NCBI GenBank assembly: GCA_013368315.1
Contig: JAACJM010000247.1
Location: forward strand, 1-64,000
Direction of reading: 5' to 3'
Length of the DNA: 64,000 nt
Source of the DNA: Tetrapyrgos nigripes
Lineage: Eukaryota; Basidiomycota; Agaricomycetes; Agaricales; Campanellaceae
This document shows positions 10,642-23,524 of the stretch, one piece after another; the stretch's first letter is position 1; the number at the start of each line of letters is the position of its first letter. A program made the translations under genes and the position numbers. The notes beneath the pieces were generated by a model. It was given only the letters and a program-made list of their open reading frames with translations. It searched no databases and had not been told where the DNA came from.

Positions 10642-13600
10642 CTATCGTCCATCGTGACCCAAATCCTTGCAATTGTTAATCACCCCCTTCTCCAGATCAC
10701 CGTCAGCCGGAGCAGCATCCGCACCTTCTACCAAATTCGGTGTTGCAGCACCACTGGGCGTAGCAGTCGCACTCCCCTTCCTCGACCCCTTCAAGTTGTG
10801 CCTCGCTGCCGCAGCCCGGACCTTTGCAAGCCTCTCCTCCTCCCTCTCCTTAAACTCTCTCAACCCCTTCTCCCTCCACTCCTTCTCATCCCCTCTCGTC
10901 AATTCTTTATGTTTAATCAGCCAAAACGCTACAATCGTCGCAACTGCACCTAAAGACCCGTTGAAGATGAATAGATCGGAGAAGCCTTTGGTGTATCCGT
11001 TTGAGAGGATTGATTGGACCTGGGTTGGGGTGAGGTTGTAAGGGGGGGAAGAAGTGAGGGTAGAGTTGCTGAGGATGGTGGGGTCGTCGATTATGGATGT
11101 GATTAAGGAGGGGGAGAGGGAGAAGGGGGTCATTGAAGAGCGGAGGGCGTTGTTGCTGGGGATGATTTTAGTGGGGGTTGGAAGTTGAATGGAGGAAGAG
11201 GGAAGGAAAACTTACACCAATGACGAAGCGATAGGAAGGGAAACGGCACCTCCAAGCATACGAAGGAACTATATCACACCAGACGGTTAGAGTGCAGACC
11301 ACAATATGATATACTGTCTTACTCACATTCCTACAAGCAGTCACAACAGACATATCCTTCCTTGCTACACTAGCCTGAGCTGCTACGGTGGTGGTTTGCA
11401 TTGTCTGCATTTGTATTAGCATTCGCATTCGGGAAACAAAAGAACTGGAATTATGGACAAAGAAATGGCGAAGGACAAACTTACCATCCCACTTCCACAT
11501 CCGTACAACAACATCAACACAACCATCCCTGCACGAGAAGATTGTTCTGAAAAGGTGGAAATACACCCTCCGGCGATGGTAAGAACGGCAAAACCCATAT
11601 AGACGATGGCCTGAATAGGATAGACAGATTAGACAGATTAGACGGAGACGGAGACGGAGACAGATGGTGCGGGCGGACGTGGAATTCAGCATACGCAGCC
11701 AGTTTGTGTTGAGAATGTCAAAACAATATATGTAGACAATGATAAACTTACTCTATATCGTCCCGTTCGAGAGACGGTTAAGCCCTGTAGTTATGATCGA
11801 TGATTTAATCCAAAGCAACACCATCAGCGAGCGTTGAGAGCAGGGGAGAGGGTACCTACAGCAATCCAACTAGCAACCATTTGACCGATAACGACTGGGA
11901 TGAGGAATATACCTATGTATTGTCAGACAGAGAGAAGAGAGAAGGGGGGCGGGGAGTTAAGTTGACGTGAGTTCCAGTCGAACAATCAGTGATCGATGAA
12001 GGCGTAAGTAAAAATACAACACGTACCGGCTCTCAAAGGCGAATACCCCAGTGCAACTTGGAAAAATTGAGGAATGTAGTAGATTGCTGAGAAGAATACG
12101 AAGCCGCTGTACATTGAGCATAGTATTAGTTCCGTGGAACAAATGCAAATGACAGGGACAGCTAAGATTGGAAACTCACTTCACAAACATAGTAATAAAG
12201 ACCCCAGTCACGGTGGCATGTTTGAAGATGTACACTATCATCGTATCGGATTCATTCGTTAGATATCATGTATGCTCGGTAATGAACGCTGAAGAATAAG
12301 GTTAAGGAAATAACTCACTCGGAATAATCGGCAACCTAGCACCCTTCCACTCCCAAACGCAGAATATAACCACGACGAGGATACCAGAGAAGAGGGGAGC
12401 GAGTACGGTGGCGGAGGACCAGGGAAATGTTACGCCTCCCTGTGAGAATGAGCATGGGAAATCAGAAATCAAGGAGGAAGGAGGATATGGATGATCGTAG
12501 AGAGGAAAGACAACAAGAGAAAGGGATGAAAATAAAATGAAATGAGGAGGCGAAGGCGAAGAGGCCCACGTAATCAAATCATGGAGAGGATAGGATAGTC
12601 CGTGTGAGAAGTGGAATATGGAACATAAGATAAGAATAGGACACGATTGGTAAATTTCTTCCAGCTTTTACAATGGAAAGTCCAGCACCGACGGAGGAGA
12701 TCAGTCTCACTCAATCGGCAGTTTCGAGTAATTAATAATTATGTAGTGCTGCATCTCATCTCGCTTCCCAAATAAAACGGAAAAAGCAGAGAGCAGAGGA
12801 GCAGAGAAGAGTAACAACTGGCAACTCGAAGTCGAAGTCAAAGTACACGGTACGAAACGCACAGACAATCGATAGAATTCGGAAGTTGCAGAACAGAACA
12901 AAGAACAGAGGACAAAGAAAGGAAAGGTGAAGTAAAAAGTAGAAAAAGAAAAAGAAAAAGATGTCGACTCACCCAGATCAGCGGCAACATAATCAACGTA
13001 CATCCAACCAGTGTAAGGATTGTACCGACGTAATCCACAATGAGGAGCTTCCTGTTTTCATACGTCCGAGGCAATGTGAGTCAGTATACGCGGTTATACG
13101 CAGTAGTTAAGATGTAAACAATACACATTATCATAAATGCAGTAGAAAAAAGAAAAAGAACCGATGGGAACGGGCCGGGGAAGGCACGAGGAGAGAAGAA
13201 GTTTTGGGGTTGGAGATTAGAGGAATGAGGTAAGTAGGAGGCACGCGCACAGACATATGGGGAAGGACAAACGGCAAGCAAAACTTGCTGGGAAACGAAG
13301 AACCAAAAAGAAAAAGAAAATAGGAACTCGACACTCACTTCTTCATATCGCCTTGAACTGGCTTGAGAGGTAAAACAACTACGACTACGGTAGTGGCGAA
13401 GAGGGATAGAGGGAGGGTTATCCAGAAGCACCACTGTTTCATTTCATACGAGGTTAAAGAACGGAAGAACGGAAAGGAGTTGAAACGCACCCTCCACGAA
13501 ACTTTCTGAGCCAAGAGGCCACCGATAATCGGGCCAATGGTATATCCAATAGCGACCACTCCTCCAATGATACCCTGATATTTCCCTCTATGACAAAACG

Positions 13601-14275
13601 CCTATAAGTTCAAGACTTGAAGCACCCTGAAGACAAAACGCACCTCTCCCTCAGTGTAATGATATCGCTGATAATAATCTGCATCCTAGCGAAGCAAAGG
13701 CAGAGTGAGAATTCGGAACAAGAGCACGCTGCACTCGAGAAAACTCAAACTCACATCCCAATAATTCCTCCACCCCCTGCCCCAGCAACACCTCTAAACA
13801 CAATCACCTGTATAATACTGCGACTAAACCCCGCAATCAAATTCCCCACCATATACACCCCCATAGCCATACAAATCGCCGCTTTCCTTCCAAATATGTC
13901 AGAAAACCTTCCATAAAGAGGTTGAAAGGCCGTCGAAGTCATTAAATAAGCTGAAGGGACCCATGAGATAATCGACCCGGCGTTGAAATGGGAAGAAACG
14001 GTGGAGAGAGAGGTAGCGACGATAACGGAGTCGAGAGCGGAGACGACAGTACAGAGGGAGAGGGAGACAAAGACGATGATGACTTGTTTGAAGGGGAGAA
14101 GGTTGGTTTGGTCGGTTAAAAGGGGTTCGGGGTTTTCCTTTTCTTTTGAGGGTGTTGGGAGGGTGGTAGGTGTATGGACACGAGTGACGGTTCCGGATTC
14201 GAGGTCGGCACTCGTTATGGTAGGATGTGTAGATAGGGGTACGGAAGCGTGAGGGCTGGGTGAAGTAGTCGTCAT
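10642..14275 (-). CDS. MFS drug:H+ antiporter-type transporter (DHA2-like)
   Basis: Fourteen exons (14275-13755, 13685-13644, 13587-13491, 13433-13339, 13051-12973, 12439-12319, 12234-12180, 12106-12027, 11912-11860, 11784-11752, 11610-11485, 11404-11327, 11268-11216, 11155-10642) join in phase to 648 residues. After a Ser/Thr/Pro-rich cytosolic N-tail come LDSVIVATSLSTV (helix 1), motif A as GRFSDIFGRK, and the antiporter motif C as GYTIGPIIGG. Together these place it in the proton-driven multidrug efflux group with 14 helices. The C-tail is long, Glu/Lys/Arg-rich and then Ala/Pro-rich. It is a plasma- or vacuolar-membrane exporter; its substrate is unknown. It is transcribed divergently from the DUF6534 gene. 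A TATA-like TATTTATAAG lies about 90 bp upstream of the ATG. Confidence 0.88.
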
Positions 14276-15126
14276 GATGGGTCGTGAAAGGAGGAAGGTA
14301 AGGGTTCGCGGTGGATCCCCACAACGTTGCAGAGAAAAAAGTGGGGCGGCTAGTTAGCGTCTTATAAATACAGAGAGAGAGAAAAAGACAAAAATATCGC
14401 ACCAGAGGGCCGAAGAGTCGGATCTATTGATAAGTCGAAATTTTAGAATGCACATGTAAAGAAGAGCACCTCGTCCATGCGGCACGGCAAATGCACATCT
14501 ACCTGGGACTAAGAACTTGCAAGATGAGGGTGAGGCTGAGAGCCTGAGATCGAGAAAATTTGCTGGTACTTTGGCCTCGAGGAATACGGAAGGACCGCAT
14601 GTCTGAAGGCCCCCAGGATCTTGGTCTGTCTTGGTGCACTTATCACGCCCATGGCCACGTTGTAAATGTCGAGTAGAGTGGAGTATGTATGTAGCAGGAT
14701 GGAGGTCCGAAGACGAGTCGGAGAAATGGTCCGACTAATGTGGATGACGAAGCATTAACGTCATAGTACTGCCACGGTGGCGTATGTGCTGGGACTCAAG
14801 CAAAAGTTGAAAAATTGACACGTGATGAAGAGGCCAACCACTTCAATCCAACGCTTTTTTCACTGTTACTTCCATCATCGTCGACGGGCGCAAACCTACT
14901 CACCCGCAAGAGGAAGACTGAATATACTGAATATTCTACTGGGTCAGAGTAGAGCCATCGCAATCCAGGCCCTCGCCCCTATCCCACTTGTCGAGGAGAT
15001 CATCGCGCTGTTATGCATTCTTTTATACCCATCCCTGATTCACAATGTACCCTATAACTTGCTCATGGTTGACGTCGTCAACCGTCTTTCCTCTTCCTTT
15101 CCCCTTCTCCCGCTCCCGATTGCACT
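14276..15126. promoter_or_regulatory. shared divergent upstream region
   Basis: This 850-bp interval lies between the ATGs of the MFS transporter (-) and the DUF6534 protein (+), so it must contain both promoters. A TATA-like TATTTATAAG reading leftward is at about 14361-14372. I see no clear TATA for the rightward gene, and the open frame at 14822-15238 overlaps its first exon in another frame and is a shadow. Confidence 0.4.
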
Positions 15127-17453
15127 ATGGCGAGTTTCCTCCTCAGGTTTCACGGATGTCTGCTTATTGGAGCTATGGCTGCCTTTCTGTGAGTGCCATG
15201 CATACACTCTACTCGGCATCATAACTCACTTTATATGATCATAGTCTATACGGAATGGTACTCGTGAGTGAGCCTTTAGTTTTTCTTACTCCGCCGTACT
15301 CACCAAGATACCTACCTACTTCGTTCTTGCATCGATCACGGTGCAGATTCTAGCCGCCCAGTATTTTCGCGACTATCCGTCAGACCATGTAGCTCTCAAA
15401 ATGACGGTCAGTCCAATCTATATCTACACACCAGACGTTTCACTCATTCAAGCCTTTCTTTGACTGTAGATTGCTTTATTCCTGTGCGTTTACTAGTCTC
15501 TGCCCATTGCAGCGTCCCTCCGTCTAATTTCTCCCTCCGTCTCCCTTCCTCCCTCCCTCTCACCTCCTCTCGCACAATCTCATGTCACGATCATCACGTA
15601 GAATCGCCGCCACCATCCAAATCGTCGCAGGTTTCGGCTGTGTATATCAAGTTTTGATTGACGAATTCGGGAAACTTGTGGATCATATTTACACGTACGT
15701 CCAACTTTACTCCTCGAGTGCGAACTCGAAGTTGACGATCTTTGATGGATTTGGAAAACAGGTTTGGGTTGATCCAAATAGGGGCGATAGTGAGTGTCAA
15801 ATGTTTCTGTTTCGTAAAGTGCGGTTGTGCTTGTGTTTTATGCTCATAAGAATTTGATGGCAGTACTCTATAGGTTTTCTATCCCAATGTTTTTATGGAA
15901 TGAGGATATGGACATGTGAGTACATGCCTCTTTCTCACAAAATCTTATTTTTCTCGGTGTGGGCTAAGGAAGTTGCGTTTCTGTTTCACAGTATCCAGGA
16001 GGAATTATTTGTTAACAGTACCGATTGTGAGTCTCCGTCACTCCCTAGGTGTTGGTGTATGAATGCCAGTCACCTTTCTTTGTATGTAGATCATCCTCGC
16101 AATCCTGAAATTTGGTAAGAGTTGGAAATAAAGCCGAGCTTAGCTCACTGACTGACGCTTACATCTTCATTTTCTTTGGTTCATCGTTAGCTCTCGCACT
16201 CTGTAAGTGAAGTCATTGGACACTCTGAGACTTCCAGCTTGTATTCATATTCATTTTCTTTCTTTCCTTGTAGGGGCCTTGGCCCGTGTAACCATCAACG
16301 ATAGACTAAGCTTGTTGTATGAAGCCAAGGTGGGCGATCTCTTGCGCACCTAACACTACGTCATATCATACTAAATTAATTTCCTTCACCCCTCTCCCAG
16401 CCAATCTTCGTAGCCCAAGAATGCGTCCACGTAATCAACGACCTCTTCATCACATCCTCCTTATGCTACCTCCTCTACCGCAACCGGTATCGTTCAGGCC
16501 CGATCCCGGGCAATTCTACCTCTGCCTCTACAGCCGATAATGATATCAATTCGTTAATCACTACCTTGCTCATCTCGGCGTTAAATCGAGGAGTGATTAT
16601 CTTAGCGGTTGCGGGGGTGGTATTTGCGGTGGTGTGTACTTTTATTTATTTATTTATTGCTTTTTTTTATGGTCATGCTTTCGTGGAGAAAGTAGTGCTG
16701 ATCAACCACTTTTGTTTGGCCTGTGTATATGTAGTACTTGTGGCAACCGAATACGTTGATTTTGTGAGTGCTCAGTGTCTTTACATTGGTCGATATATCT
16801 CTGGCTCGATTATTGCTTATTGATTATGGATTTATTATTCTTACATATAGCGAAGTTCCTTTGAACATTCTCGGACAAAGTACGTGATTTTATCCCCTCG
16901 ACAGTGTACGTTCTAATCCATTTCGCTCACTCAACTCAATTGGCAATTGGCTTCTGAAGTCTACATCCTGAGCATCCTCTCAATGTACGTATGTCGTCTG
17001 TTCACCATTCATCGATATCACCACACTGTCAGCCATGACTCATCTTTACTCTTTTTCTTTTTTTTTTTTTTTTCATTGTCTCATCGCAAATCCATGACCA
17101 TGAAAAATTAAAATCATAGGCTCCATTCAAGAAAATCCCTCCGAAACAGGCTCAACAGTTGTCATTCCGAGCCCGATGGCATGAAGTTGCAGACTCGCAC
17201 GCACACGCGCACACATGCTTCACATACGCATTCGAAGAAAAGCTCGAAAAGCTCGAATGTCTACAGTGTTAGTATGGCATGCGCACAGCCTAGTAGAGAT
17301 ACGATACAAAAATCTATGGTCATGGATCATGGGTGTGAGGGTGCGGCGGCGGAGGCGGAGGCGGCGGTTCCGAGTCTTCCTGGGGTTGGGGTTGGGGTTG
17401 GTTTAGTTGTGAATGTGGGGGACGAGGACAGGGATAGGGATAGGGAGTCTTAG
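15127..17453 (+). CDS. DUF6534 family seven-helix membrane protein
   Basis: Sixteen small exons (15127-15188, 15245-15263, 15347-15406, 15470-15483, 15602-15694, 15762-15789, 15864-15915, 15992-16026, 16090-16114, 16191-16202, 16274-16329, 16401-16631, 16735-16763, 16851-16879, 16960-16984, 17120-17453) join in phase to 367 residues. The order of features matches the agaricomycete DUF6534 family: an N-terminal helix, YFRDYPSDHVALK after helix 2, FLSQCFYGMRIW before helix 4, and the conserved NDLFITSSLCYLLYRNR, which leads into a last helix pair. The cytosolic tail is rich in Thr/His, then Ala/Glu, then Gly/Val. Members look receptor-like, but no ligand is established. Exons of 12 and 14 bp make the gene hard for automated callers. 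Confidence 0.82.
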
Positions 17454-17948
17454 TTTAGTGGACGCATTGTCGCTGAGTGAATGAGAGGCTTGGAACGATG
17501 TCTCTGGTGAGTACTTTAATTCCGTCAGTAGCCAGCGCGACTGACTGACGATTTTTCTGTCTTGTAGATTTGAATTTAGATTTCAAGAGTATAGGATTGA
17601 GCTTGAGCTTCAGTTTTCTCTTAGCAATTATGCTGTATCAGTATGTTTAGGGGCTTGTATTACTGTGAATTCATTATTGGGTGTACGCAGTGCTATTGGA
17701 GGAACTATTGTCATTTTATCTTCAACTTGGGTGAGCCTCAAATTTCGTTTATTTCCTCCATCAGCATCAGGAGGATCACAGACTCGGTGGGTGGTGTAGC
17801 AGTGGGAGGACTATATGCGCATGTGTATCTACTAATTTACGAAAAAATACAGCAAAGAATACTAGAATAGAATGGAAGACAGAAGGTAAAGAACGTGCGA
17901 TAAATCGCGTAGAGCATGCAAGTACAGAAGGAGGAGGAGAATCTGCAC
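17454..17948. other. tail-to-tail spacer
   Basis: The DUF6534 gene and the FAD oxidase gene end towards each other here. I see only 3' untranslated-type sequence, AT-rich in the middle, with no supported gene. Confidence 0.4.
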
Positions 17949-19919
17949 TCAAACGAGCATACAATTCAAAGAGCTGTCCCAGTCCTCGGAGCCTACTCCT
18001 GCTGCAACTACGAAAAGCCCCGTGGGGTCATATGTATCCTTGATAACCTTCAAGCGTTCATAATGGTCTCCAAAAAAGGTATGTTGTGGATTGGGTTCAT
18101 ACATAGATGCCTAAGGACAAAGAAAAATATTTCAGTACGTCGAATAGTCCCAAACCAGAGCTAGAAACGAACCTCATTGAAGTAAGTCCCACCACCTGGA
18201 GCTAAGCTCTCCAAAACGGCCAAATCGTACTTGAGTTTTTCTTGAATAACACGATACTCATCTACCGTCACGCCCTCCTCCCAAATAGCTGCGGATAAGA
18301 TAAGCGCAGTTGCATTGCGCCAGGCAGGGTTTACTCCTGCAGAATCTGGGTCATTTTGGGAAACTTGGCCGCCGGCTACGTGACTGCCAATGTGGGAGGT
18401 CAGTATCTTGCTGGAACTTTGAGAAATGATACGCACAGCATCAGGACAGGGTCCAGACTCATCATGACATCAAGTAGATGCTCGCGATCATCAAACACCT
18501 CTCGGGGGACCAAACGTGAAACCAATTCAGTGTTATGACCGTCTTCAGGACCAGGAGTTCCAAAGAAGGCTTGATAGAAACCATAAAACTCGTCAAAGGG
18601 AGTAATCTGTATGACCGCATCTTGCGCATTACGAACAACATCGAGAAATGGAGTGAGAGTTGCATTGGTATCGGCCAAAGAGACATTAGGTGCGACCATT
18701 AAAACGCTAAAGTTTGAGGCGGTAGGTATTCCTAGGTATGCCCCCCATCCAGCATCTGAAAGACCAGGCCAAAGCTTCAGGTATTCAGTGAGGATATCTT
18801 TCCTGACAGCGGACGATGAGGGACTGCAGGAGACAAAGGTGGCGGTCAAAGGAGAGATTTCGTGTGTGCGATATGTGACGGAGGTTACGACGCCATAAGT
18901 GCCTCCCCCTCCACCTCTGACTGCCCAGAACAGATCGGAATTGAGGTAAGAGTTGGCCTTGAGATGCTCTCCGGAAGCAGTGACGATTGTAAATTGAACA
19001 ACGTTGTCAACACCTAGAGAAGTTTTGCGATAAGTGGAAAGTTGCAGATGAGCCTGAAAAAAGGGCATTCACCAAGTCCATGCTGAGGCGAAAAAGCGCT
19101 ATGCCCACCGCCTTGCATCCATCCGCCGGCAGCACCAACTGTGCCTCCAGGAATCAGACCTCCGACGATCAAGCGGCCGTTTGCGTGAGCAGCATCGTAT
19201 GCTTCATGCCATTGGACGCCAGCCTGTAGAGTAAGTGCTATTCTGAACGTTAGAGGTAATTCTACATGTAGTTTAATAGGTAGTCACCGTAGTATGTTTC
19301 ATTCTCCGGAGCACCTTCGGGAATGAACGATGGACTAGCAGTGATGTTCTTCATATTATGGGTCCATAACATGAAAGCACCTCTAGCAGCGCTTCGGCCA
19401 AGATAGTCATGACTGAATAGAAATCAACGTATTGAAACGATAGTCAAAGCACATCATCGCTTACCCGGTATTGTGGACAACTAGACGAAGGTCACGGTCT
19501 GCTGCAAATTTTACAGCAGCCTGAATATCCTCCACGGTACGAGCATCTACGCCAATCGTAGGGATATTTCCCTGTTCGCATGGGAAGCCGAGTGTCGTGT
19601 TGAGATAACATGCCTCAATCGTCCCATTTGGGAAGATGAAGGTCTCGAAGTTGGGAGCTTGCATTGCGCCAGGTTGGTCTGCACGCCAGTTGCCGAAGAA
19701 GGCGTTCGTTTGAACGTCTGTGCAATTACCAGAAGGGTTGGATTCAGGATAGCATGCGGACTCGGGAGGCACTGGGTAAATCAGTGGCTGAGAAATTGTT
19801 GACTGGAGCTGGGAAAAATCGTCCTCGGTGGGCCAGCAGGGGTGTCCATGAAGACAACGACATCTAGGTTTACTGAGCACACCGGATGCGAACAATGCTA
19901 GCCACCAGACACCTTTCAT
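17949..19919 (-). CDS. secreted FAD-linked oxidase (berberine-bridge-enzyme-like)
   Basis: Six exons (19919-19465, 19412-19288, 19237-19073, 19013-18437, 18383-18173, 18110-17949) join to 564 residues. The start was set at 19919: the frame extends upstream only through non-ATG codons, a TATA box lies 47 bp further up, and this start gives a clean signal peptide (MKGVWWLALFASGVLS). The FAD_binding_4 domain shows VVHNTGHDYLGRS, where His153 is the likely covalent FAD anchor, then GGTVGAAGGWMQGGGHS and VRGGGGGTYGVV. The C-terminal BBE domain ends in YDPTGLF. The second FAD-linking Cys of plant enzymes is not evident. Such fungal enzymes oxidise sugars or small metabolites with O2; the substrate is unknown. 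Several NxT/NxS sites suit secretion. Confidence 0.88.
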
Positions 19920-19965
19920 GACGAGTAGAGAGAGACCTGTGAGGAATTTGATTTTCACGGCTGTG

Positions 19966-19975
19966 TTTTTATAGG
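19966..19975 (-). promoter_or_regulatory. TATA box of the FAD oxidase gene
   Basis: CCTATAAAAA on the minus strand lies about 47-56 bp upstream of the ATG at 19919. It would be only 8 bp from the alternative GTG codon at 19958, which argues against that start. Confidence 0.6.
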
Positions 19976-20489
19976 AACTGCTTGGGCTCGGGATAGACTA
20001 AGACTATTCAAGGCCTTGGAGACCTCCGTCTGCGTCCGTAGTCATTGCCGAACGTTTAGGCCTAGTGAAAATCGCGTCTGTTCAGGTGGAGCGGGATCCG
20101 ACTTAGAAGCGAATCGGTGAGAACCATTCTCGCCCTGGAAAAGTAAGACCAAACAGATCAGTTACGGGAATTGGTTGTGCTATCTAGTATCTGTCTGGGG
20201 AGAATCAGCGTACAGGAGACCTGTCAAGTCTCAAATCGGAGGCTGGCACCCCTGGCGCCTCTTGGAGTCAGGCACTAATTCGCATCCATAATGATATGCG
20301 TCACCGACTTTGACGTCATCACTGGTTTACGCACTGGTTACGGAATGTGGAAGTGAAGAGTTGCGGATATCTTTTCGCCATTTGGGTTACTCTGGTAGAT
20401 ACCCGACAACAGTACTACGTACCCTGGAATACACACTGAATTTGGACCGAACTCTCGCAGAGAAAGATTAACCATCCTCTTGATAACCC

Positions 20490-22560
20490 TCAAACTTTTC
20501 CTCTCCACTTAACCTCCAAACCCCTCAAGATCAAATACAACAAGCCACACAAGAAGAACGCAACCTCAAACCCAATATCCCCCGTCTTCTCTCCTATCGG
20601 ACCAACGAACAGGACCTGATTCATACTCGGCGTAATGAGCCCGTAAGGCAACACCAATGCAGCGAGGGCAGGTATACCAGTTGGAAGCTGGCTAGGACGA
20701 TTCCATTGGGTTATATTGTAGCCCATCGTGGTAGAGTAAGAGATGTCTAGATCTGGTGTTTGGTTCTGCCGGCGATAAACAAAATGTTCGACGAGAACTA
20801 TAGCGACGAACTCGCTAACCCAGTACGCAACGAGAGCGAGAAAGTTTTCAAGTGTATCGTAGAAGCGGTGTGAGCCGACAATTGCCAGAGGGAGCACACT
20901 GCCAAACGGCATCAGTCAATCTGATCATCTACTTTCTAACCCGCTAGACTACTCACATAGCTGTAGCAACCAACGAAAACACATATCTCGGTACCACCAC
21001 CAGCTTTGGTATGAGTATCTGGAAATTCAAACATATCGAGTACATTGTCGTAGCGATGTTCGCAGTGACCGATAGACTCAACAGTACAGTCAAAAATTTC
21101 CCGAAATTGCCTACAGGGCTGAGCATGGCCTGTAAGAGACCACCGACGTTGGATGCGCCACCGAGGTTCCAGCCATCATTCCAGGAAGGAATGAGAGGTG
21201 CTACTGAAGCAACGGCTGCACCGAGGATTTGGAGACCGGCCTGCAGTACAAAAGGTCAGAATGAGAGCTGCGGGGGTTGAAGCGACGCACATTAGATAGC
21301 ATGAGCCCAGTGTACGAATAAAGCGCCATTTTCCAACTGTTTATTGCGTAGTAAGTACAAGGCACCCACGAAGATCCAAGACGGCGCACCTGGCTACGTC
21401 TGGCCTATAGTAACTGGTGAAATCTGACGCCATCGGAGCCCACGCAATCACAAATCCCGCTATGACTGACCCGAAAGACAGGACTGAAGCAGCTGTCGCT
21501 GGTTCAGCAGGGGCTGGGGTTGATAGATGTTTTCCGCCCAACCCGAGTGCGACAAGGAAGCAGACGAGAACTGGGATCCACCCTAGGCGGTCATACCTGC
21601 GTATAGGCGGGGCTAGGGCTCAGCATCGACGAAATATTGTGAAAAGTCCACGGTACTCACCAATTCAGGACATTATAACCGCAGAAGGTGAGCTGTGCGG
21701 TAGAGGTGGGCAAAGCAAGAGAAACAGGCATTTAAGACTGACGTACAAAGAGAGCTATAGCGGTGATAATGACGATGCCGACTCTGTAAAAGAACCTATA
21801 TCAATATGGAAGCTGGTCACTTTAACATAACATAACACGCACGTCCAGCTCATCCTTCCATCTGTTACACTGGCCAAAGTCTGGCCTCCAACGATACAAC
21901 CCAGTATGCAGAAACCAAAGCCACCAATGAGATTGAGTATACTTGGGACGATGACGCCGTAATAGCTATAGGTCGATTGGAATTAGTAGAAAGGGTATGA
22001 TTAACGTATGTATGAGACATGTACATACCCGAAACTGTACCTGGCTTGTATCATTTGCCTCATCCCGAGCTTTGGACCCCAAGTAACGCTGGAATGAAAG
22101 AAGACTATAAGAGATGTCGGCATAAGAAACAGAAGTACCTCCACACTTACAAATACGCTACCGGTGTGCAACACAGCAGGTTGAAGAATAGGATCACCAG
22201 GCAAGAGTCTCCTTTGCTGAGACTGTATACAGCAGGACCGAGAGTCCCAGCAGAGAATGATAGGATGCCAAAATTGGTGGTGAACCAGAGAAAGAAAATT
22301 TTGAAGAACTGTTCGTCTGTTCTTTCTTCGAAGGGAACGGGTTGGATTCCTGTTCCAAAAGATCAGTGATGTGAGGTATACCAAAATACAAGTATCGACG
22401 CACCTCTTGTTTCGACACCCCAGGTCAACAACTTTCCTGTCACTCTCTTCCATCTTGACGACGATTCAGAGCTGGACCTGGCCTCGTTCTCTGCAAGCTC
22501 GCCTTTCTCTGGAATCAGTTCAGAGGGGTCCAAATATCGCTCTAGGTCCGTCTGCGCCAT
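20490..22560 (-). CDS. NCS1 purine/cytosine permease, copy A
   Basis: Ten exons (22560-22404, 22349-22151, 22088-22029, 21965-21843, 21783-21747, 21692-21661, 21596-21390, 21336-21291, 21240-20957, 20898-20490) join in phase to 517 residues. The protein is a 12-helix nucleobase:cation symporter-1 of the Fcy2 (Transp_cyt_pur) group. After a charged cytosolic N-tail comes FSAGTLGPAVYSLS (helix 1), GPKLGMRQMIQARYSFGYYG (helix 2-3 region), then the FCGYNVLNWYDRLGWIPVLV and APMASDFTSYY regions typical of purine-cytosine permeases. The C-end has NQTP and NITQW, then two closing helices. It is predicted to import cytosine, purines or a related base at the plasma membrane. Its close paralogue lies 11.3 kb downstream. 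Confidence 0.9.
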
Positions 22561-23524
22561 TATGGGACAGGAGGAAACTGAAGAGGAGGACGGGAAGAAG
22601 GCCCTGAGAAGAGACGAATAATTTTGAGTCGTTTTCACCGCACTATCGCAGTCTGTGATCAAGAAGTGTTATCTTGTTATCTTCCGGGTCAAGAGACCAG
22701 TTCATCATGAGCTAGAACCAGAGAATAAATAGCTGGACTGAGCGCTAGTGCCGTATCGCTACTGGCCGTGACTCTAGAGTCCAGGAGGAGGAGTGTATTC
22801 CCTGGGCTAGGACCACGAACCCAGAGGGCCATGCAAGGGTGATAGTAAGAAAGATGACACGCAGTCACAAAATCCTCACGGTCACGGTCCTGACGCGTCC
22901 CGGACCCGGTGCATTATATCTCCTCCTCCTGCTCCTCCACTACTTAATGAAAGTAACAGGAATAAACTTACGCTTGAAGGCTGTGTCCCCAAATGGCCTG
23001 AACCAAACACATGTCATCTCGGACCATACTGCGTGCTGTACCTGTCATAACCCTTTCTTCGAGTCGCTCCCCCATCTCTGTCTCCCCGCTTTCCACATAA
23101 AGCCTCCACTTCCACGGAAGATCATACGCAGCCTGTATGGATACGTGTTGATGAACCATAATGCATCATAGGTTCCACATAACTTCCGTGGAAGCCAAGT
23201 GGAAGCCATCCATGGCAGTGAAGCCCGTGCCCGTGCGTATCCCTGATCCCATAGCCATGGCCAATTTCTGAACTTCCGTCACCAGGGCCCCAGCTGAGGT
23301 GATGGTACTGCCCAATATAAAGAGAGCCTCCAACGACTTCAAGTTTGGAATGACAGTGGAGCCTGGTACTTTCCCCAACCTCTTAGTACCACTTGCCCTC
23401 CTTCTTACATCGCCCCACAATATCGGCTGGTCCGATATCCATATCCTAATACACCTACGTCCCAAGCTCTTCATCTAATAACGAACAACCTTTCACGACA
23501 AACAGCTACACACGCATAAGCACA
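22561..23524. other. spacer between permease A and the Ser/Thr-rich gene
   Basis: The two genes are divergently oriented, so this holds both promoters. It matches parts of 33832-34290 and 36913-37593 in copy B. The match breaks at about 22898, where copy B has 2.6 kb of extra DNA. No gene is seen here. Confidence 0.5.

Noticed and set aside
6950..19919. A secondary-metabolite gene cluster (transporter, lactonase-like hydrolase, FAD oxidase)
   Set aside because: There is no polyketide synthase, peptide synthetase, terpene synthase, P450 or pathway regulator nearby, and the genes are separated by a DUF6534 gene and long spacers. Adjacency alone does not support a cluster.
19920..19958. An upstream start for the FAD oxidase at 19958
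   Set aside because: The codon is GTG, it is only 8 bp from the TATA box, and the ATG at 19919 gives a better signal peptide.
23166..23474. A minus-strand gene upstream of the Ser/Thr-rich gene
   Set aside because: The frame lies in the promoter spacer, lacks a family match and is not conserved in the matching part of copy B.
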